Of a DNA stretch of 64,000 bases, positions 8,439 through 19,072 are shown in pieces. The translations under genes and the position numbers were made by a program. A model generated the notes under the pieces. It saw only the letters and a list, made by a program, of their open reading frames with translations, ran no database searches and had not been told where the DNA came from. Every line of letters starts with the position of its first letter. The stretch's first letter is position 1. This DNA comes from an uncultured Nocardioides sp. (GTDB lineage Bacteria > Actinomycetota > Actinomycetes > Propionibacteriales > Nocardioidaceae). The stretch spans positions 310,001-374,000 of the forward strand of contig NZ_CANKZF010000002.1 in the NCBI RefSeq assembly GCF_947488515.1, given 5' to 3'.

Positions 8439-9983
8439 GTGCCCGTCGCAGCACCGCACGACCACGAGCCACGACGGCGTACGACGTCGCGCTGGGCGAG
8501 CGCGGTCGTCCTCGTCGCCGGCCTGGCTGCCGGCGGCGGGCACGCGGCGTACGCCGACGACGACCCGACGCCCAGCGAGTCCGAGGTCGCGGCCGCGAAG
8601 GACCGGGCCGAGGCCAAGGGGCGCGACGTCGCCGCCGTGCAGGCCGACCTGATCCGCGCGAACCTCGCGCTCCAGACCGCCGGTGACCTCGCCGCCCAGG
8701 CCGCCGAGGCGTGGAACGGGGCCCGCTGGCGCGCCGAGCAGGCACGCGCCGACGCCGACGAGGCCGAGGACGCCGCCGAGGCGGCGCGCGAGGAGGTCGA
8801 GTCGCAGCGCGAGCTCTACGCCGCGACGGTCGTGCAGTCCTACGAGGACGGCACCCAGGTACAGGGACTCTCGGCGATCGTCGAGGCCGACGGGGTCGAG
8901 TCGCTGATCGACCGCACAGTCACGATGGGCAACACCTCGGACGCGCTGAACCACCAGTACGACTCCTTCCTGGCCTCATCGGCCGTCGCCGACGTCACCG
9001 CCTCGACCGCCACGCAGGCCTCCGAGCGGGCCGAGGTCGCCGAGGCGGAGGCCGAGGAGGCGTACGACGCCGCTGGCGCGGCCGAGGCCACCGCCGGCGC
9101 CGAGGCGCAGTCGGTGTCCGCCACCAAGGCCGACCTGATCGCCGAGCTCGCCGAGCTCGAGGGGATCAGCGTCCGGCTGGCCGAGAAGCGGCAGTCCGCG
9201 CTCGAGCGGGAAGCCGCCGAGGCGGCAGCGGCCGCAGCCCAGGCGCAGGCCGAGGCCGAGGCCCAGGCGCAGGCCGAGGCGCAGGCCGAGGCCGCAGCAG
9301 AGGCGCAGGCCGAGGCGGACGCCCAAGCGCAGGCGCAGGCGGAGCAGGAGCAGCAGTCCACGCCGACGTCCGTACCGACGCCGATCAGCACGCCGACCAC
9401 GAAGCCCACGCCCACGCCGTCCGCGACTCCGACGCCCACGCCAACCGCGACTCCGACGCCCACGCCGACCGCGACTCCGACGCCCACGCCGACCGCGACT
9501 CCGACGCCGACAGAGACGCCCACGCCGACCCCCACGCCGACAGAGACGCCGACCCCGACTCCCACCCCGACCCCGGCACCGACTCCCACCACGCCGCCCA
9601 CCCCGCCCCCGCCGGCGTCGACCGGTACCTCGGCCGTGATCGCCTTCGCCGCCGCACAGATCGGCGACCCGTACAAGTGGGGCGCCTCGGGCCCGAGCGC
9701 CTGGGACTGCTCGGGCCTCACCGCGGGGGCGTGGGCGGCGGCCGGCAAGGCGCTGCCGCACTACTCGGTCGCTCAGTACACCCAGTCGACGAAGATCACC
9801 GCCGCCGAGCTCGCGCCGGGAGACCTCGTCTTCTGGGGGTCCTCGAGCAGCCCGGGCTCGATCTACCACGTCGCCCTCTACGTCGGCGACGGCCAGATCA
9901 TCCACGCCCCGCGCACGGGCCGGCCGGTGAGCCAGGAGTCGATGTACTACTGGCGGGCGCCGAACTTCTTCGCCCGCCCCTGA
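8439..9983 (+). CDS. Secreted NlpC/P60 peptidoglycan endopeptidase with coiled coil
   Basis: A 514-residue exported protein. A signal peptide (hydrophobic stretch about residues 20-42, ending HAAYA) is followed by an Ala/Glu/Gln-rich coiled coil (about 45-305). Next comes a low-complexity Thr-Pro spacer (about 308-390) with a short tandem repeat, and a C-terminal NlpC/P60 domain. The catalytic residues are visible: Cys424 in WDCSGL, His477 in YHVALYVG and His489 in IIHAPR. This is the RipA-like layout of actinobacterial cell-separation hydrolases that cut the peptide stem of peptidoglycan. The GTG start is supported by the signal peptide that follows. Confidence 0.92.
   Translation: MPVAAPHDHEPRRRTTSRWASAVVLVAGLAAGGGHAAYADDDPTPSESEVAAAKDRAEAKGRDVAAVQADLIRANLALQTAGDLAAQAAEAWNGARWRAEQARADADEAEDAAEAAREEVESQRELYAATVVQSYEDGTQVQGLSAIVEADGVESLIDRTVTMGNTSDALNHQYDSFLASSAVADVTASTATQASERAEVAEAEAEEAYDAAGAAEATAGAEAQSVSATKADLIAELAELEGISVRLAEKRQSALEREAAEAAAAAAQAQAEAEAQAQAEAQAEAAAEAQAEADAQAQAQAEQEQQSTPTSVPTPISTPTTKPTPTPSATPTPTPTATPTPTPTATPTPTPTATPTPTETPTPTPTPTETPTPTPTPTPAPTPTTPPTPPPPASTGTSAVIAFAAAQIGDPYKWGASGPSAWDCSGLTAGAWAAAGKALPHYSVAQYTQSTKITAAELAPGDLVFWGSSSSPGSIYHVALYVGDGQIIHAPRTGRPVSQESMYYWRAPNFFARP
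9423..9508 (+). repeat. 24-bp tandem repeat coding a Thr-Pro spacer
   Basis: Three near-identical 24-bp units beginning GCGACTCCGACGCCCACGCC (9423-9494) and the start of a fourth encode ATPTPTPT repeats in the NlpC/P60 protein spacer. The array is in frame, so copy-number change would only lengthen or shorten the wall-spanning linker. Confidence 0.85.
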
Positions 9984-9996
9984 GGACTGTGCACCC

Positions 9997-10063
9997 GAGT
10001 CTCCCGCTTGGCGCCCCAGATCTGGTGTGACAAGCGGGAGAGTCCCCGGATATCCGGTGACTC
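9997..10063 (-). repeat. Palindromic repeat family 1, copy C
   Basis: Arms TCTCCCGCTTG (10000-10010) and CAAGCGGGAGA (10031-10041) form a perfect 11-bp stem enclosing AGATCT (10018-10023). It is followed by a near-perfect palindrome (10041-10062, one mismatch pair) around CCGGATATCCGG. Read in reverse it aligns with copy A, sharing TCACACCAGATCT, but both arms of the second stem have changed together. It lies between the NlpC/P60 gene and the sulfotransferase gene, which converge here. Confidence 0.8.
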
Positions 10064-10082
10064 CATCGCGGGCAGTCGGGCG

Positions 10083-10958
10083 TCAGCGGACCTTGCGCGC
10101 CAGCCGCGCGGCCAGCTCGTCGGGGTCGAGCTGCCCGTCGAGGATGAGACGCGTCGGCCAGGCTGACGTGTCGATGCCCGACAGCTCCTCGAAGAGCGCG
10201 AGGTCCTTGGCGTAGACCTCCGCGACGTGCGCGAGGTCGTCGCCGGTGGGAGCGGTGCCGGGCACCTGCTCGGCGCCGGCGTGCCAGTTCTGCAGCGGCG
10301 GCACCCGCTCGAAGCGTGGCAGGTCGAGGAAGTCGGTGGTGCGGTCGACCGTGGCGGAGAAGTCGTCGAGCATCGCGCGCAGCTCGATCAGCAGCCACAG
10401 CCGCCGGTCGAAGAGCTCGAAGCCGCGCTGCAGCTGCTCGCCGTAGAACCCGCGCGCCAGGCCGGTCATGTGCCGCCACCGCATGGTGCGTACGTCGTCG
10501 GGCACCTCGTCGGGAAGCGAGGTGTGCGGCCACTCGGTGAGGAAGTCCGGCCAGTCGGGCCACGCGAGGTTGCGCGAGCGCAGCATCACCCAGTGGGAGA
10601 ACAGTCGCTCGAGAGGGTCGCGGAACACCGCGACGAGCGGCATGTCCGGCTTGTAGGCGCGCATCCGCTCCAACGCGTGCGGCCAGTACAGGTAGGTGGG
10701 CGAGGCGTCGCCGAGCAGCCGGTGCACGCGGGCGCGACGCGGCGCGGTGTAGTCGCGGTCGTAGTCCGGGGCCGACCAGTCGACGGTCTCGTCGTCGAAG
10801 TAGTGGCGCTCCTTGTCGGGCGCCTGGCACACGAGCCGGTGCTGGTTCAGCGTGACCGCCAGCGTCGACGTACCGCCCTTCTGCACGCCCACGACCGCGA
10901 AGTTGTAGGGCATCGACCCCAACGTCTCGCCCTGAGGGGTGGCATCCGACACGTTCAT
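10083..10958 (-). CDS. Sulfotransferase domain protein
   Basis: A 291-residue P-loop protein. The 5'-phosphosulfate binding loop is GVQKGGTSTLAVTL near residues 21-34 and the 3'-phosphate region is VFRDPLERLFSHWVM, both typical of PAPS-dependent sulfotransferases. It is expected to transfer sulfate from PAPS to an alcohol or sugar hydroxyl; the acceptor is unknown. The ATG at 10958 lies 7 nt after a TAGGTT -10 box, so the mRNA is probably leaderless. It is divergent from the acyl-CoA dehydrogenase. Confidence 0.85.
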   Translation of the reverse strand: MNVSDATPQGETLGSMPYNFAVVGVQKGGTSTLAVTLNQHRLVCQAPDKERHYFDDETVDWSAPDYDRDYTAPRRARVHRLLGDASPTYLYWPHALERMRAYKPDMPLVAVFRDPLERLFSHWVMLRSRNLAWPDWPDFLTEWPHTSLPDEVPDDVRTMRWRHMTGLARGFYGEQLQRGFELFDRRLWLLIELRAMLDDFSATVDRTTDFLDLPRFERVPPLQNWHAGAEQVPGTAPTGDDLAHVAEVYAKDLALFEELSGIDTSAWPTRLILDGQLDPDELAARLARKVR

Positions 10959-10965
10959 CGCGGTG

Positions 10966-10987
10966 AACCTACAGGGATGGCTACCGT
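10966..10987. promoter_or_regulatory. Divergent leaderless -10 boxes
   Basis: TAGGTT on the - strand (10971-10966) is 7 nt before the sulfotransferase ATG. TACCGT on the + strand (10982-10987) is 7 nt before the acyl-CoA dehydrogenase ATG. Only 36 bp separate the two start codons, so one protein bound here could block both. Confidence 0.5.
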
Positions 10988-10994
10988 TGGCGAC

Positions 10995-13076
10995 ATGGCC
11001 ACCGACCAGGTCCCGCCCATCGCCGACGAGCTGCCCACGCCTCTGCCGGAGACGGCTCCGGCCCGCGTCGAGGACGACGGGGTCCACGCCGACGACTCGG
11101 GCTACCGGCAGCCGGAGGTCGACGTCGACGCGATGCGCAGGCTGCTCGACGGCCGCTACGGCGAGGTCCGCGACCTCGTGCGCGACAACCTCGCCGAGCA
11201 CGCGCAGATCCTGCTCGACCAGGAGCAGATGACCACCGCCGACTTCCGCGAGCGCGTCAAGGACGTCGTGGTGATGATGGCCGAGACCGGCCAGACCGGC
11301 ATGGGCTTCCCGGAGGAGTACGGCGGCGGCGGCGACATCGGCGCCTCGATCGCCGCCTTCGAGACCCTCGCCCTCGGCGACCTGTCGGTGCTGGTGAAGG
11401 TGGGCGTGCAGTTCGGCCTCTTCGGCGGCGCCATCCTGCAGCTGGGCACGAAGCACCACCACGACGCGTACCTCGCCGACCTCGTGAGCGGCCGCACGAT
11501 GGGCTGCTTCGCGATGACCGAGAGCGGTCACGGCTCCAACGTGCAGGCGCTGGGCACCGTCGCGACGTACGACGCCGAGGCGCAGGAGTTCGTGATCACG
11601 ACGCCCGACGACCCGAGCCGCAAGGACTACATCGGCAACGCGGCGGCCCACGCCGAGCTGGCCGTGGTGTTCGCCCAGCTCGAGGTCGGCCAGGGGGAGG
11701 AGGCTGAGCGGCACGGCGTGCACGCCTTCGTCGTCCCGGTCCGCGAGGACGGCCGGGTGCTCGACGGCGTCCGCATCGAGGACTGCGGTCCCAAGATGGG
11801 CCTCAACGGCGTCGACAACGGACGCATCTGGTTCGACGGGGTCCGGGTGCCGCGCACCGCACTGCTGAACCAGTTCGCCGAGGTGACGCCCGAGGGTCGC
11901 TACCTGTCACCGATCGACAACCCCAACAAGCGCTTCTTCACGATGCTCGGCACCCTCGTCCAGGGCCGCGTCTGCGTCGGCGGCGCGGGCATCAACGCGT
12001 CGAAGGTCGCGCTCGCCATCGCCACCCGCTACTCCGTGCGCCGCCGCCAGTTCGAGGCGACCGACCCCGACGAGGAGCAGGTGCTCCTCGACTACGGCAT
12101 GCACCAGCGCCGCCTGCTGCCGCTCATCGCGCGGACGTACGCCCTCCACTTCGCGCAGGAGGTCGTCGCCGGGCAGCTGCACGAGGTGTTCTCCGGCCCC
12201 GGGTCGATCGACGAGGGCGGCGACGAGCACGCCCGGCGGATGCTGGAGTCGCGCGCCGCCGGCACCAAGGCCCTCGGCACCTGGCACGCCACCCGCACCA
12301 TCCAGGAGTGCCGCGAGGCGTGCGGCGGTGCGGGCTACCTCAGCGAGAACCGGTTCGCCGCGCTGAAGGCCGACACCGACGTCTTCACCACCTTCGAGGG
12401 CGACAACCACGTCCTGCTCCAGCTGGTCGCCAAGGGGCTGCTCACCGACTACGCCGGCGAGTTCGAGGAGATGGACCAGCTCGGCATGGCCCGTTTCGTC
12501 GCCGGCCTGGCGGTCGAGACCGTCGTCGAGCGGACGGCGGTGCACAAGCTCGTGCAGTCGGTGCGCGACCTGCTGCCCGGGGGCGACACCTGGGACCAGG
12601 AGGCCGGGCTGCTCGACCCGAACTACCAGCTCGCGATGCTGCGCTTCCGCGAGGAGCACATGATCGGCGGCGTCGCGCGCCGGCTCAAGCGCGGCATCGA
12701 CCAGGGGGCGAACCCCGGCGCCGTCTTCTCCCGCGTGCAGGACCACGTCATCGCCGCCGCCCGCGCCCACACCGAGCGGCTCGTGCTCGAGGCGTTTGTG
12801 CAGAAGACCGCGGCCCATCCCGACGGTGACCTCAAGGTCGCCCTCAACCTGCTGTGCGACCTCCACGCCCTCGCCACGATCGAGGCCGACCGGGCCTGGT
12901 TCATGGAGCACGGCCGACTCTCCAGCGCCCGCTCCAAGGCGATCAGCCGCGAGATCAACGCGCTGTGCCGCAAGATCAGGCCGCTCGCGGTGGACCTCGT
13001 CGACGCGTTCGGCGTGCCGGAGCAGATGCTCCGCAGCCCTGAGCTCCTCGGCTGGCCCATCGGTTCGGACGACTGA
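10995..13076 (+). CDS. Large acyl-CoA dehydrogenase/oxidase family protein
   Basis: A 693-residue flavoprotein of the long acyl-CoA dehydrogenase/oxidase form. The conserved CFAMTESGHGSNVQALGT motif binds flavin and substrate near residues 170-187. ACGGAGYLSENR and FTTFEGDNHVLLQLVAKGLL follow, the latter resembling acyl-CoA oxidases. A C-terminal helical domain extends to the end. It should catalyse the first oxidation of fatty-acid beta-oxidation; chain length and electron acceptor are unknown. The start at 10995 is favoured over an ATG at 10977 by the TACCGT box 7 nt upstream. Confidence 0.9.
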   Translation: MATDQVPPIADELPTPLPETAPARVEDDGVHADDSGYRQPEVDVDAMRRLLDGRYGEVRDLVRDNLAEHAQILLDQEQMTTADFRERVKDVVVMMAETGQTGMGFPEEYGGGGDIGASIAAFETLALGDLSVLVKVGVQFGLFGGAILQLGTKHHHDAYLADLVSGRTMGCFAMTESGHGSNVQALGTVATYDAEAQEFVITTPDDPSRKDYIGNAAAHAELAVVFAQLEVGQGEEAERHGVHAFVVPVREDGRVLDGVRIEDCGPKMGLNGVDNGRIWFDGVRVPRTALLNQFAEVTPEGRYLSPIDNPNKRFFTMLGTLVQGRVCVGGAGINASKVALAIATRYSVRRRQFEATDPDEEQVLLDYGMHQRRLLPLIARTYALHFAQEVVAGQLHEVFSGPGSIDEGGDEHARRMLESRAAGTKALGTWHATRTIQECREACGGAGYLSENRFAALKADTDVFTTFEGDNHVLLQLVAKGLLTDYAGEFEEMDQLGMARFVAGLAVETVVERTAVHKLVQSVRDLLPGGDTWDQEAGLLDPNYQLAMLRFREEHMIGGVARRLKRGIDQGANPGAVFSRVQDHVIAAARAHTERLVLEAFVQKTAAHPDGDLKVALNLLCDLHALATIEADRAWFMEHGRLSSARSKAISREINALCRKIRPLAVDLVDAFGVPEQMLRSPELLGWPIGSDD

Positions 13077-13077
13077 C

Positions 13078-13752
13078 GTGCGGCTCCCCGGCCTGGGTGG
13101 CTGGCACGAGGACCCGCTGTGGTCCTACGTCTACCCGTGGCTCGTGGAGCACGACCGCGTCGGCGGCGCGGCCTGGCGGGCCGGCACCGGCAGCGACCTG
13201 GCCCTCCTGCGCGAGACGGCCGACGAGATCGGCACCCTCCCGCGCGGTGCCCGGGTCCTCGACGTGCCGACCGGGTCGGGCGTCGCCCTCCGCGGCCTGC
13301 GTCCCGGTCAGGGGATCGACTACGTCGCCGTCGACATCTCGCCGACGATGCTCGGCAGGGCGCGCGCGGCCGCGACCCGGCTCGGCGTCACCGACCAGGT
13401 CACCACCGTCCCGGCCGACGTGGGCGCCCTTCCGTTCGCCGATGCGTCGTTCGACCTCGTCATCTCCCTGACCGTCATCCACTGCTTCCCCGACCCGCGC
13501 CGTGCCATCGCCGAGATGGTGCGCGTGCTCGCCCCCGGCGCCGCGCTGACGGGGAGCTCGCTGTTCACCGACACCGGCCCGCGCTACGAGCTGCTTCGCC
13601 GCGTCGGCACGCGGGCCGGGATCCTCGGGCCGATGTGCACCTCGACCGAGGCGGTCACGTGGCTGCGGGAGCACGGCTGCCGCGACGTCGAGCTCACCCT
13701 CCACGGCGGGCTCGGCTACTTCCACGCGACCAAGCAGGAGGACCGCGGATGA
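13078..13752 (+). CDS. Class I SAM-dependent methyltransferase
   Basis: A 224-residue Methyltransf_11-type enzyme. Motif I is RVLDVPTGSGVALRGL (near residues 58-73), motif II is VAVDISPTML, and LPFADASFDLVISLTVIHCF corresponds to the post-motif region. The substrate is unknown. The GTG start is one base after the acyl-CoA dehydrogenase stop, and the stop overlaps the next gene (ATGA), so it sits in a tight operon. Confidence 0.87.
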   Translation: MRLPGLGGWHEDPLWSYVYPWLVEHDRVGGAAWRAGTGSDLALLRETADEIGTLPRGARVLDVPTGSGVALRGLRPGQGIDYVAVDISPTMLGRARAAATRLGVTDQVTTVPADVGALPFADASFDLVISLTVIHCFPDPRRAIAEMVRVLAPGAALTGSSLFTDTGPRYELLRRVGTRAGILGPMCTSTEAVTWLREHGCRDVELTLHGGLGYFHATKQEDRG

Positions 13753-14324
13753 CCTTCGGAGGACTGCCCACCCGCTTCGAGCCGGCGGGCCGCAGCCGCG
13801 GCGTCGCGCTCGTCGCTCCCGGCCGCGCGTACTCGCCGGCCGCGCCGCTGCTCGAGCTCGCCCGGCTCGCGCTCCTGCAGCACGACCTCGCCGTGCAGCA
13901 GATCTGGTGGAACTCGACCACCCGTGGCGACGAGGACCCCGAGGCGTGGGTGCGCCGCCACGTCGAGGCCGCACACGCCGAGGAGGACGCGGACCACGTG
14001 CTGCTCGTCGGCAAGTCGCTCGGCACCCGCGCAGCGTCGTACGCCGCCGAGCGTGGTCTCGACGCGATCTGGTTCACCCCGCTCCTCGTCGACCCGGTCG
14101 TCGCCGAGGGGATCGCCGCCAACCCGGGGCGGCAGCTGCTGGTCGGCGGTGTCGCCGACGAGCTGTGGGACGTCTCCGTCGCGCGCGAGCTCGCCGACGC
14201 CGGCTGCGAGGTGCTGGAGGTGGCGGACGCCGACCACAGCATGGGCACCCCCGACGTGGTCCGCACCGCCGAGATCCACCTCGAGGTCGCGAGGGCCGTC
14301 GAGACGTTCCTGTCACAGACCTGA
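13749..14324 (+). CDS. Alpha/beta hydrolase-like protein
   Basis: A 191-residue protein resembling compact dienelactone-hydrolase-like folds. VLLVGKSLGTRAAS (near residues 81-94) fits a nucleophile elbow GxSxG, and ADADHSMGTPDV near the C-terminus supplies a candidate catalytic His. There is no signal peptide. It is translationally coupled to the methyltransferase (ATGA). The substrate is unknown. Confidence 0.75.
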   Translation: MTFGGLPTRFEPAGRSRGVALVAPGRAYSPAAPLLELARLALLQHDLAVQQIWWNSTTRGDEDPEAWVRRHVEAAHAEEDADHVLLVGKSLGTRAASYAAERGLDAIWFTPLLVDPVVAEGIAANPGRQLLVGGVADELWDVSVARELADAGCEVLEVADADHSMGTPDVVRTAEIHLEVARAVETFLSQT

Positions 14325-14370
14325 GCGGGCCGGTGTCTCCATGCCATCGACCCCGAGAGATGGAGATGAC

Positions 14371-14952
14371 ATGCCCAGCACGTTCCGCATCCCGCAGGCC
14401 AGGATCGACGGCCCCTACGGCGCGATCATGACCCGCGTCGCCCGCCGCATGTGGGGCAAGGTCCCCGACAACGCCTACGTGCTCTGGCACAACAAGCCGG
14501 TCCTCAAGGCGGTCTTCGGCTTCGAGCAGAAGGTCGGCAGGTGGTCCGCGCTGGACCCCCACCTCAAGACGTACGCCGAGATGGCCAGCGCCGGCGTGAT
14601 CGGTTGCTCGTGGTGCCTGGACTTCGGTTACTTCCTCGCCCACACCAACGGCCTCGACGAGGCCAAGGTGCGCGAGGTGCCGCGCTGGCGCGAGTCGGAC
14701 GTCTTCACCGACCTCGAGCGCGACGTGATGGCGTACGCCGAGGCGATGACCGTGACGCCGCCGGAGGTCACCGACGAGATGGTCGCCGACCTGGACCGGC
14801 AGCTCGGCCACGCCGCCGTCGTCGAGCTGACGATGATGGTCGCCGTGGAGAACCAGCGCTCGCGCTTCAACTCGGCGATGGGCCTGGCCTCGCAGGGCTT
14901 CAGCGACGTCTGCGAGCTGCCGCTCGCGGAGGCTGGGACGATCAGCAGGTGA
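14371..14952 (+). CDS. Carboxymuconolactone decarboxylase family protein
   Basis: A 193-residue AhpD-like helical protein with the CxxC-type site GCSWCLDFGYFLAH (near residues 77-90). Members act in peroxide reduction or decarboxylation. Its stop overlaps the start of the ECF41 sigma factor (GTGA). Established knowledge: ECF41 sigma factors are usually encoded beside carboxymuconolactone decarboxylase, oxidoreductase or epimerase genes and drive their expression, so this is the probable target gene. GGAG lies 5 nt before the ATG. Confidence 0.88.
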   Translation: MPSTFRIPQARIDGPYGAIMTRVARRMWGKVPDNAYVLWHNKPVLKAVFGFEQKVGRWSALDPHLKTYAEMASAGVIGCSWCLDFGYFLAHTNGLDEAKVREVPRWRESDVFTDLERDVMAYAEAMTVTPPEVTDEMVADLDRQLGHAAVVELTMMVAVENQRSRFNSAMGLASQGFSDVCELPLAEAGTISR

Positions 14953-15818
14953 GCGAGACCGACCACTTCGTCACCCACCGCAACCTGCTCTTCACCGTCT
15001 CCTACGAGATGCTCGGCTCGGCCGCGGACGCCGAGGACGTGCTGCAGGAGGTCTGGCTGCGGTGGGCGGACGTCGTGGTCGAGGAGGTGCGCGACCCGCG
15101 GGCCTACCTGGTGCGGATGACCACCCGGCTCTCGCTCAACCGGCTGCGGACACTCGCCCGGCGTCGGGAGGACTACGTCGGCACCTGGCTGCCAGAGCCG
15201 GTGCTCACCGCGCCCGACGTGGCGCAGGACGTGGAGCTCGCCGACAGCGTCTCGACCGCGATGCTGCTCGTGCTGGAGACGCTGCCGCCCACCGAGCGGG
15301 CGGTCTTCGTGCTGCGCGAGGTCTTCGACGTGCCGTACGCCGAGATCGCGGAGGCGGTCGAGAAGTCCGAGCCCGCGGTGCGTCAGATCGCCAGCCGGGC
15401 GCGCGCCCACGTCGCCGAGCGCCGTCCGCGGACCTCCGTCAGCGCGGCGGAGCGGGACGCGGTCATCGAGAGGTTCCGGGCCGCGACCGAGGGCGGTGAC
15501 CTCCAGTCGCTGATGGACGTGCTGGCGCCCGACGTCGTGCTGATGACCGACGGGGGTGGGAAGGTCCAGGCCGCACTCAACCCGATCTACGGCCGCGACA
15601 AGGTCTTCCGGTTCCTCACCGCGGTCACCCCGGACGCGCTGGAGCTGGTGCCGGTGTGGCTCAACGGGTCGCCGGCGATCCAGTTCGTGATCGCCGGCCA
15701 GCGTGACGGCGTCGGCACGATGCTCGTCGAGGACGGCGTGGTCACCCGGTTGTTCCTGGTCCGCAACCCCGACAAGCTCGGCTCGGTGGCCGGCGAGGTG
15801 GGCCTGGCCCGCTTGTAA
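14949..15818 (+). CDS. sigJ: ECF41 (SigJ-type) RNA polymerase sigma factor
   Basis: A 289-residue sigma-70 factor with region 2 (near residues 8-70), region 4 (near 105-155, RAVFVLREVFDVPYAEIAEAV) and a C-terminal SnoaL-like domain in place of a separate anti-sigma factor. The ECF41 markers are all present: WLPEP in the linker, DGGGK in the C-terminal domain and NPDKL near the end. In this group the C-terminal domain itself controls activity. The TAA stop lies inside the 72-bp palindromic repeat downstream, which may double as terminator. Confidence 0.94.
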   Translation: MSETDHFVTHRNLLFTVSYEMLGSAADAEDVLQEVWLRWADVVVEEVRDPRAYLVRMTTRLSLNRLRTLARRREDYVGTWLPEPVLTAPDVAQDVELADSVSTAMLLVLETLPPTERAVFVLREVFDVPYAEIAEAVEKSEPAVRQIASRARAHVAERRPRTSVSAAERDAVIERFRAATEGGDLQSLMDVLAPDVVLMTDGGGKVQAALNPIYGRDKVFRFLTAVTPDALELVPVWLNGSPAIQFVIAGQRDGVGTMLVEDGVVTRLFLVRNPDKLGSVAGEVGLARL

Positions 15819-15885
15819 CGCCGGGTCAGTGCCTCTACCCACCTGGATACATCCCAGTGGGTACATGCACCAACCCGGCGTTACA
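15814..15885. repeat. 72-bp near-palindrome, family 2, copy 1
   Basis: The outer arms TGTAACGCCGGGT (15814-15826) and ACCCGGCGTTACA (15873-15885) are perfectly complementary. The interior is also largely self-complementary around TACCCAC...GTGGGTA with a GGATACATCC centre. The first arm contains the sigma-factor stop codon. A second copy of identical length follows lon. Confidence 0.85.
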
Positions 15886-15961
15886 GCGGCCCGGCCCCGG
15901 CGTTCGCGGTGGGCGAAACCGGAACCGGAACATGCCTCCGGTTCTCCCGCGTTGAGAGGGC

Positions 15962-18337
<2,376 letters not shown>

Positions 18338-18342
18338 GCAGC

Positions 18343-18414
18343 TGTAACGCCGAGTTAGTTGCTGTACCCACCCGGATATATCCGGGTGGGTACACGCACT
18401 AACCCGGCGTTACA
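18343..18414. repeat. 72-bp near-palindrome, family 2, copy 2
   Basis: Same length and outer arms as copy 1 (TGTAACGCCGAGTTAG at 18343; CTAACCCGGCGTTACA ending at 18414). The centre is a perfect 30-bp palindrome (18364-18393) with half-site GTACCCACCCGGATA. It begins 5 bp after the lon stop and lies between convergent lon and ppa, so it could terminate both. Confidence 0.87.
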
Positions 18415-18433
18415 GCGCGTGCGGGCGCCAGCC

Positions 18434-18973
18434 TCAGGCGTCCTCGCCGAGGCTGTCGTCAGCGATGTTGTCCAGGTCGTTGCCGTGGCCCTCGGTCTTG
18501 AAGCGCTCGAACGACGCGCGGACCTCGGCCTCGGCCTCGACGCGACCGACCCAGTCGGCGCCCTCGACCGACTTGCCGGGCTCGAGGTCCTTGTAGACCT
18601 CGAAGAAGTGCTGGATCTCGAGGCGGTCGTACTTCGAGACGTGGTTGATGTCGCGCAGGTGCTCCAGGCGCGGGTCGTGCGCAGGCACGCAGAGGACCTT
18701 GTCGTCGCCCCCGGCCTCGTCGGTCATGCGGAACATGCCGATCGCGCGGCAGGCGATGAGGCAGCCGGGGAACGTCGGCGCCTGCAGGATCACGAGGGCG
18801 TCGAGCGGGTCGCCGTCCTGGCCGAGGGTGTTCTCGATGAAGCCGTAGTCCGCCGGGTAGGCGGTCGAGGTGAAGAGCATCCGGTCGAGGCGCAGGCGAC
18901 CGCTCTCGTGGTCGACCTCGTACTTGTTGCGCTCACCCTTGGGGATCTCCACCAGCACGTCGAACTCGAGCAC
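18434..18973 (-). CDS. ppa: Inorganic pyrophosphatase (family I)
   Basis: A 179-residue soluble enzyme that hydrolyses pyrophosphate to phosphate and so pulls biosynthetic reactions forward. Family I landmarks are present: [24 protein letters not shown], the metal-binding DGDPLDALV, and [16 protein letters not shown]. The GTG start at 18973 has GAGGAAG 2 nt upstream on the - strand. The gene is divergent from dacB and converges on lon. Confidence 0.95.
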   Translation of the reverse strand: MLEFDVLVEIPKGERNKYEVDHESGRLRLDRMLFTSTAYPADYGFIENTLGQDGDPLDALVILQAPTFPGCLIACRAIGMFRMTDEAGGDDKVLCVPAHDPRLEHLRDINHVSKYDRLEIQHFFEVYKDLEPGKSVEGADWVGRVEAEAEVRASFERFKTEGHGNDLDNIADDSLGEDA

Positions 18974-19059
18974 GTCTTCCTCACCTTCTCCGGCACGCCA
19001 TCGGGCCGCTCAGCTGCGCCGGGCACGGCCCGACGCATGGGTACGGGGGCAGTGTCGCG

Positions 19060-19065
19060 CACAAT
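19060..19065 (+). promoter_or_regulatory. Leaderless -10 box of dacB
   Basis: CACAAT stands 7 nt before the ATG at 19073. This is the same geometry as many other starts in this window and decides between the ATGs at 19064 and 19073. Confidence 0.45.
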
Positions 19066-19072
19066 GGCCCCG

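Noticed and set aside
9400..9600. Short regular repeats that look CRISPR-like
   Set aside because: Units are contiguous 24-bp in-frame Thr-Pro codon repeats inside the NlpC/P60 gene, without unique spacers or cas genes.
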